From Anthoceros angustus (taxonomy: Eukaryota > Streptophyta > Anthocerotopsida > Anthocerotales > Anthocerotaceae): DNA of 64,000 nt. A program made the translations under genes and the position numbers. The notes under the pieces are model-generated. The model ran no database searches. It worked only from the letters and a program-made list of their open reading frames with translations, and had not been told where the DNA came from. The DNA lies in NCBI GenBank assembly GCA_010909165.1, contig VJWM01000063.1:1054001-1118000 (forward strand), read 5' to 3'. Each line of letters opens with the position of its first letter. Within the stretch, counting starts at the first letter, position 1. Shown one piece after another: positions 58,850 to 64,000 of this stretch.

Positions 58850-59600
58850 ATACGATATTAATGGACCAGGCCAAGGTGAGTTTCAAAATATGGGTAAAAG
58901 TAAATGAATGGAGTGATATAAGACTCGTTTTGAGTAGATTTGTCATTTTAGGGTTAAAAATTATCTGTTAATATTAAAGTATTAAGGGAAAATAAACTTT
59001 ATTAACAATGATAGTTTTTTAATTCCATACCATTTTGTAGGCACGAGTCCATACCTTTTGGTTGAGAGGATCGAACTAGTTTGTTAACTGAGAGAAGTTT
59101 GATGAACTCCCTTGTTCATGAACTATGCGAACTAATACCAACCACGAGCCCTTCCTCAATCTTGAATAAAATTTAGTGCATCGTGGTGGAAAACATATCT
59201 ATGTTGGAAAACTAGATCGGTACACCTTTTTTCATGCACTAGTCCTTTTAGCTTTTTATCTTGTCTTAAATGTTTTTTTGGACTTGTTACAATATCCTTA
59301 ATTCACTCAAATATTTTCTATAAAAATATAATGGGCCCATATTAAATACAAATAAACGTGCAATGGACAAGCATCTAACCATAGTTTGCTGGACGGTAGT
59401 ACCAAGTTGAAACCACAAAGATCAAAGATGAACTCTGCGACCGGCGACCTGCGACCGGGAGTTGGTCAGCAGCACTGGGACACTTGACTTGACGAAACAA
59501 CAAACGCCACTTGCGTAGAAAACTCGCCACCCTTTCCCGGCCATGGCCGCCGCGGCCCGTTCACCGGTCGGTATTGCCGCAAACGGTTCTGTCACGGACC
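58850..59600. other. AT-rich intergenic region upstream of the P450 gene
   Basis: No gene is seen; GC content rises near 59.43 kb. A possible TATA element, gctattta, is at about 59606. Confidence 0.4.
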
Positions 59601-59699
59601 AGGAGCTATTTATCGGGCCAGCAGGCAGATGAAGGCCGCGCCATTGCAAGCCACCGAGAGCGAGCAAGCAAGCAAGCATTCAGACCGACTGGCAAGCAT

Positions 59700-59865
59700 T
59701 GAGAGCAATCCGAGCGACCGGCAAGCAATCAAAGCGAGCGAGCAATCAGAGCAATCAGAAAAACCAGCCTGTCAAGCAAGCAAGCAAGCAATCCGAGCGA
59801 CCGGCAAACAATCAGATCGAGCGGGCAATCGGAGCAATCAGAAAAACCAGGCTGTCAAGCAATCC
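59700..59865 (+). repeat. 84-bp tandem repeat in the 5' leader of the P450 gene
   Basis: gcaatccgagcgaccggcaa at about 59704 recurs at about 59788, and agcaatcagaaaaaccag at about 59750 recurs at about 59832. AGCAA-type short units fill the region. The frame of the P450 is open across it but has no upstream ATG. Confidence 0.8.
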
Positions 59866-59875
59866 GGGCATCAGA

Positions 59876-61858
59876 ATGGAGCTGATGAACCATCTGGCAT
59901 CGGTCCCGGCAACAGTACCGGTGCCGATGGAGGTGGCGATGGCGGGAGCTATGGTGGCAGCGGCGTTTCCGGCCTTCAGGTTCTGGGAGAGGCGGGGAAA
60001 CCACGCGCCCAAGGGGGCCAAGGAGGTGCCAGGGAGCCTGGGATTTCCTCTGCTGGGAGAGTCGGTGGAGCTCTTCTCCCACTTCCAGGCCGGCAACGTG
60101 GAGGAGTTCGGGCTGAAGCGCTTCGCCAAGCACGGGGACGTGTTCAAGTCCCACGTCTTCGGGACGCCCTACGTCTTCATGCGGGGGCAGCAGGCGGCCA
60201 AGATGCTGGCCGCGAACGAGGACAGGCTGGTGCACGCGCACCAGATTCTGCCCCCGCGGTTGTTGCTGGGGCAGGAGTCGCTGCTCAACATCCACGGGCC
60301 CAAGCACAAGCGCTTCCGCCGCATGTTCAACGACACCTTCATGGGGGAGGGGATGAAGAAGTACCTGCCGGTCGTGGAGCGCACCGCGCTGGAGACGCTC
60401 GGGGAGTGGGAGGCCGGAGACGTGCGAGTTGTCAAGGACGAGGCGCTCAAGTTCACGTATAATGTGATTGCCGGAGTGGTGCTGTCCTGGGGCCCCGGGG
60501 CCACCCGGGATCGGAGCCTGGAGCTGGTGAAGGTGATCGGCCACAATTTGTTCAAGCTTCCGGTGGATCTCCCGGGGTTTGAATTTCACCAAGCTATGAA
60601 TGCGAGGAAGGAGCTCACCAAGATGTTTGAGCAGGAGTACGCGCTGCGGAGGAGCGGGAAGATTGTGCGGGATGATTTGCTGACTGCCATGATGTCTGCT
60701 GTCGACCAGGAGACCAACTCCGGGCTCACTGATGTCGAGTTGAGTGATAATCTGTTCACCATGATCTTGGCTGGCCATGAGACTTCCACCAACCAGCTCA
60801 CCTGGATCGCCAAGCTGCTGCAGGAGCATCCGCAAGTCAAGCAGAGGCTTACGGTGAGCTTAGGCTGGATCCTCTTGTCGCCGTCCGGATTCCAGTTCTT
60901 GCATGCCTCATAACTTGTTGTCTTCTCTTCCAGGCGGAAAATGAGGCCATCAGGAGAAAGAAGCAACCGGAAGAGTCGCTTACATGGGCCGAAATCCACA
61001 AGGACATGAGCTACACCATGAAAGTAAGTCCTCAGAAACAATATTCTAACCTAACTTCTATGAATTGATATGCTGCTCATGTCACGGAGAACAAGAACTC
61101 ATCACTTCATTGCACCATGTATATGCTCACAGGTCATCAACGAGGGGCTCCGCCTGGCTTCCCTCACCTTCTGGTATCACCGTACTGTGAAGCAAGATTT
61201 CGAATACAACGGTAAATATAAGCGAAGCTACCGTTTGGCACTGAGATGGTGTTCTGGCCAGCCTTGTATCGTGTTCTCACCCTCAGCCCGTATGCCTTCT
61301 ACAGGATATCATATTCCGAAGGGCTGGAACCTAGTTCTCGATGTCCATAACCTGCACCACAGCCCGGAATTGTTTTCGGATCCAGAGACCTTCGACCCAT
61401 CTCGGTTCGATGTAAGTGCTCAGCTGCCAACCTAGCTAGTGACATATATCAGCCGCAGGTCCTTGCTCCATCTCCTTCGTCCCCATGTTATCACCTGGCC
61501 CTGACATACATCACGTTGGTGCGTAACAGGAGGCCCCAAAGCCCTTCAGCGTCATGCCCTTCGGCACGGGCCCCAGAATGTGTCTGGGTAAAGATCTCGC
61601 CATCATGGAGATGAAGGTCTTCCTTCACTACCTCAGCAACCATTTCAGGTCTGCTACTGATCTACTACCTAGGCCTCTTCTGTCTTGGAACCTACATAAT
61701 GTTGCCTCCAGGTCCGGTTTTGGCCAGCCTCTCATTTTCGTCTGTCTGGTTTGTGATGCAGCTGGCACGTCACAGAGCCCGACACAGGCAGGGACTGGTC
61801 AGGCCTTCCATGCCCCAACAACGGTGTCCCCATCCAAGTGGACGCCGTCCTCAGATAG
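59876..61858 (+). CDS. Cytochrome P450, CYP85-clan-like
   Basis: Heme-thiolate monooxygenase, probably ER-bound; substrate unknown. Exons: 59876-60853, 60934-61023, 61133-61211, 61305-61411, 61530-61648, 61762-61858; 489 aa, the normal P450 length. A hydrophobic N-terminus (MEVAMAGAMVAAAFPAF) is followed by a GSLGFPLLGES proline-type hinge. The I-helix oxygen motif is AGHETS, the K-helix ExxR is EGLR, the PERF-type motif is FDPSRF, and the heme loop is FGTGPRMCLG with the ligand cysteine. The pattern DPETFDPSRF, the CLGKDLAIMEMKVFLHYL helix and the long first exon are typical of the CYP85 clan (CYP85, CYP90, CYP707, CYP716 and relatives), many members of which act on sterols or terpenoids. 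Assignment to a family needs a tree. Confidence 0.92.
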
Positions 61859-62672
61859 GTAGCTAGAACACTCGCACATATTCTCCTATGTTCTCCTAAA
61901 GCAGGAGATGTCGGAGTTCCACCCCTTCTTGCGGCTGTAAAAGATGACCAACGCAATAAACTACAATCCTGGCTAGCCTGGGAGCATTCCACATTCTGGT
62001 GAAGAAAGGGTAGTGATTTCCGCACATGCCTCTTACGTCAAGGCAGAAGTAGGCCTGAATGCGTATAGGTATGTTGACGTAGCAAGCTGGCCAGCGCTCC
62101 ACGTTGGTATTCATGATATACACGAGCTACACCAATCAGAGGCTTACCAAAAGGATCAGGCCACATCGAGGACGGGAACTGGACAGCAGTTCCACAGGTG
62201 GAAGAACCCTCCATAATTCACCATCTGGAGACGAGAGAATGATTCGAGCAACAGTTTGTCCCCCCGATGTCCAGCCTTTCTACCTTGCAAATTCCCGACG
62301 GGGCAGACTAAAAGGGGACAGCGTACCAAGGCGATGACAAAGAAGAGGCTTGAAGACTGTCACACGACGAATTCGAGGAATCGAAAACAACAGCACCAGT
62401 CAACACGGTGTCACTTTACTCTAACAAAATTTTTCTCCCCAAGTGGGCGAGACCTAAACATCGGGACAGCAAACAGGACAGCAGTTCTACAGGTAGAAAA
62501 ACCCTCTACATTTCACCACCTAGAGACGAGAGAATGATTCGAGCAACAGTTTGTCCCCCCATTGTCCAGCCTTTCCACCTTGCAAATTCCCGATAGGGCG
62601 GGAAAACAACAGCACCAGTCAACACGGTGTCACTTTACTCCAACAAAATTTTTCTCCCCAAGTGGGAGAGAC
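61859..62672. repeat. Intergenic region with a 300-bp tandem duplication of the RPS20 3' end
   Basis: A unit including gacgagagaatgattcgagc, cagtcaacacggtgtcactt and aagtgggcgagacctaaaca occurs at about 62172-62460 and again at 62472-62690. The second copy contains the real stop region of RPS20 (gagacctaaacatcggctat); the first ends in agacctaaacatcggg and then diverges. The first copy has a 66-bp extra segment. Confidence 0.8.
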
Positions 62673-63245
<573 letters not shown>

Positions 63246-63516
63246 GGTGATCTTCAACCAAGCAAATCCACCCCCGAGACAGACGCCGGCTTCGCCGACC
63301 GCTTGCTGAGGGGTGTTCGAGCGTAGAAACGTCCGTTCGTGCAAGAAGAAGATTGTTATTCTGCATGCTGCCCGGACGAATATATAGACATAGCCCTAAC
63401 CCTAATAGGTTACCGAGCTTCTATTCTAAAGTTACCGAGCCTTGGGTAGAGCAGGGAGCTGGGAGGAAGGCTGCCGTCGCCCCGTCTGGCGATCTTTGCT
63501 CAGGCGGGCGATCAGC
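63246..63516. promoter_or_regulatory. Shared promoter of RPS20 (-) and SF3B3 (+)
   Basis: The 271-bp gap contains tatata at 63380-63386 and a telo-box AACCCTAA at 63398-63405. Telo-boxes are frequent in promoters of plant ribosomal protein and other translation genes. The short gap suggests a bidirectional promoter; both transcription starts are inferred. Confidence 0.55.
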
Positions 63517-64000
63517 ATGTATCTGTACAGCTTGACGCTACAACGAGCTACTGGGATAGTGTGTGCAACATATGGCAACTTCACAGGGGGCAAGACGCAG
63601 GAGATAGTGGTCGCCAGAGGCAAGGTGTTGGACTTGTTGCGGCCCGATGATAATGGCAAGCTGCAGACGTTGTTGTCTGTGGAAGTGTTTGGAGCTATCC
63701 GGTCTCTGGTGCAGTTTCGCTTGACCGGGTCTCAGAAGGACTACATCGTGGTGGGTTCTGACTCAGGGAGGATAGTAATTCTTGAGTACAACAAGGAGAA
63801 GAATGCGTTCGAGAAGGTCCACCAGGAGACGTTCGGGAAGTCAGGATGTCGACGTATTGTGCCCGGCCAGTATTTGGCGGTGGATCCAAAAGGTCGTGCC
63901 GTTATGATTGGAGCTTGTGAGAAGCAGAAGCTGGTCTATGTGCTGAACAGGGACAATGCTGCCCGCCTCACGATTTCGTCTCCGCTGGAAGCCCACAAGT
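63517..64000 (+). CDS. SF3B3: Splicing factor 3B subunit 3 (SF3B3/SAP130), 5' part
   Basis: Subunit of the SF3b complex of U2 snRNP, which holds the branch site of introns; a WD40-like beta-propeller protein related to DDB1. The frame starts [20 protein letters not shown] and continues [58 protein letters not shown] and [20 protein letters not shown], as in all eukaryotic SF3B3 proteins (about 1200 aa). About 161 residues are inside the window with no intron and no stop; the gene continues beyond 64000. Confidence 0.95.
   Translation, partial: MYLYSLTLQRATGIVCATYGNFTGGKTQEIVVARGKVLDLLRPDDNGKLQTLLSVEVFGAIRSLVQFRLTGSQKDYIVVGSDSGRIVILEYNKEKNAFEKVHQETFGKSGCRRIVPGQYLAVDPKGRAVMIGACEKQKLVYVLNRDNAARLTISSPLEAHK

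Noticed and set aside
59629-60462. 277-codon frame overlapping the P450 start
   Set aside because: It is out of frame with the P450 and encodes GC-driven low-complexity protein without motifs.
59855-60835. 326-codon minus-strand frame opposite P450 exon 1
   Set aside because: Shadow of a GC-rich coding exon; the plus strand carries all P450 motifs.

Overview
The window looks like nuclear DNA of a land plant. It carries plant-type genes (CDKC kinase, plant P450, a protein with a probable plastid transit peptide), plant TE superfamilies, and GT-AG introns of only about 45-200 bp, mostly under 110 bp. Such short introns suggest a compact seedless-plant genome, Selaginella-like; this is an inference and the species cannot be named from sequence alone. 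Roughly 1-48 kb is almost entirely transposable elements, nested, duplicated and rearranged. Roughly 48-64 kb is a gene-dense island with six recognisable or well-supported genes. Repeat block, left to right: a TE-like ORF (42-611); a hAT-type non-autonomous element (1591-2324) sitting next to a Ty1/copia integrase fragment (about 2.33-3.2 kb); a concatemer of a short Ty3/gypsy-type LTR element (3408-14757: seven LTR copies, tRNA-Asp primer sites, TG...CA ends, a 4-bp target duplication) inserted in a 124-bp satellite; a CACTA-type tnp2 transposase whose N-terminal half is on the minus strand (15.6-17.7 kb) while its C-terminal half is on the plus strand in repeated pieces (18.0-23.4 kb); inverted copies of the same LTR (22.2-27.2 kb); degenerate TE reading frames (25.7-33.1 kb); a Ty1/copia RT-RNase H fragment (35.3-37.2 kb); an intron-bearing gene relic on the minus strand (37.5-38.7 kb); TTTACAAC-rich DNA (38.7-39.4 kb); and a rearranged Ty3/gypsy chromovirus with both LTRs (39.8-47.9 kb). 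Gene island: CDKC-type cyclin-dependent kinase (+, 13 exons, 592 aa); a predicted plastid coiled-coil membrane protein (-, 5 exons, 324 aa) convergent with it; a class IV histone deacetylase of the HDAC11/HDA2 type (+, 13 exons, 370 aa); a lineage-specific acidic-repeat ORF (+); a CYP85-clan-like cytochrome P450 (+, 6 exons, 489 aa); ribosomal protein uS10/RPS20 (-, 3 exons, 121 aa), divergent from the 5' end of the splicing factor SF3B3 gene (+, runs off the window). The genes do not form a pathway; they are mainly housekeeping functions (transcription elongation kinase, chromatin, translation, splicing). All exon models were joined by hand from GT-AG sites and reading-frame continuity, without transcript data.
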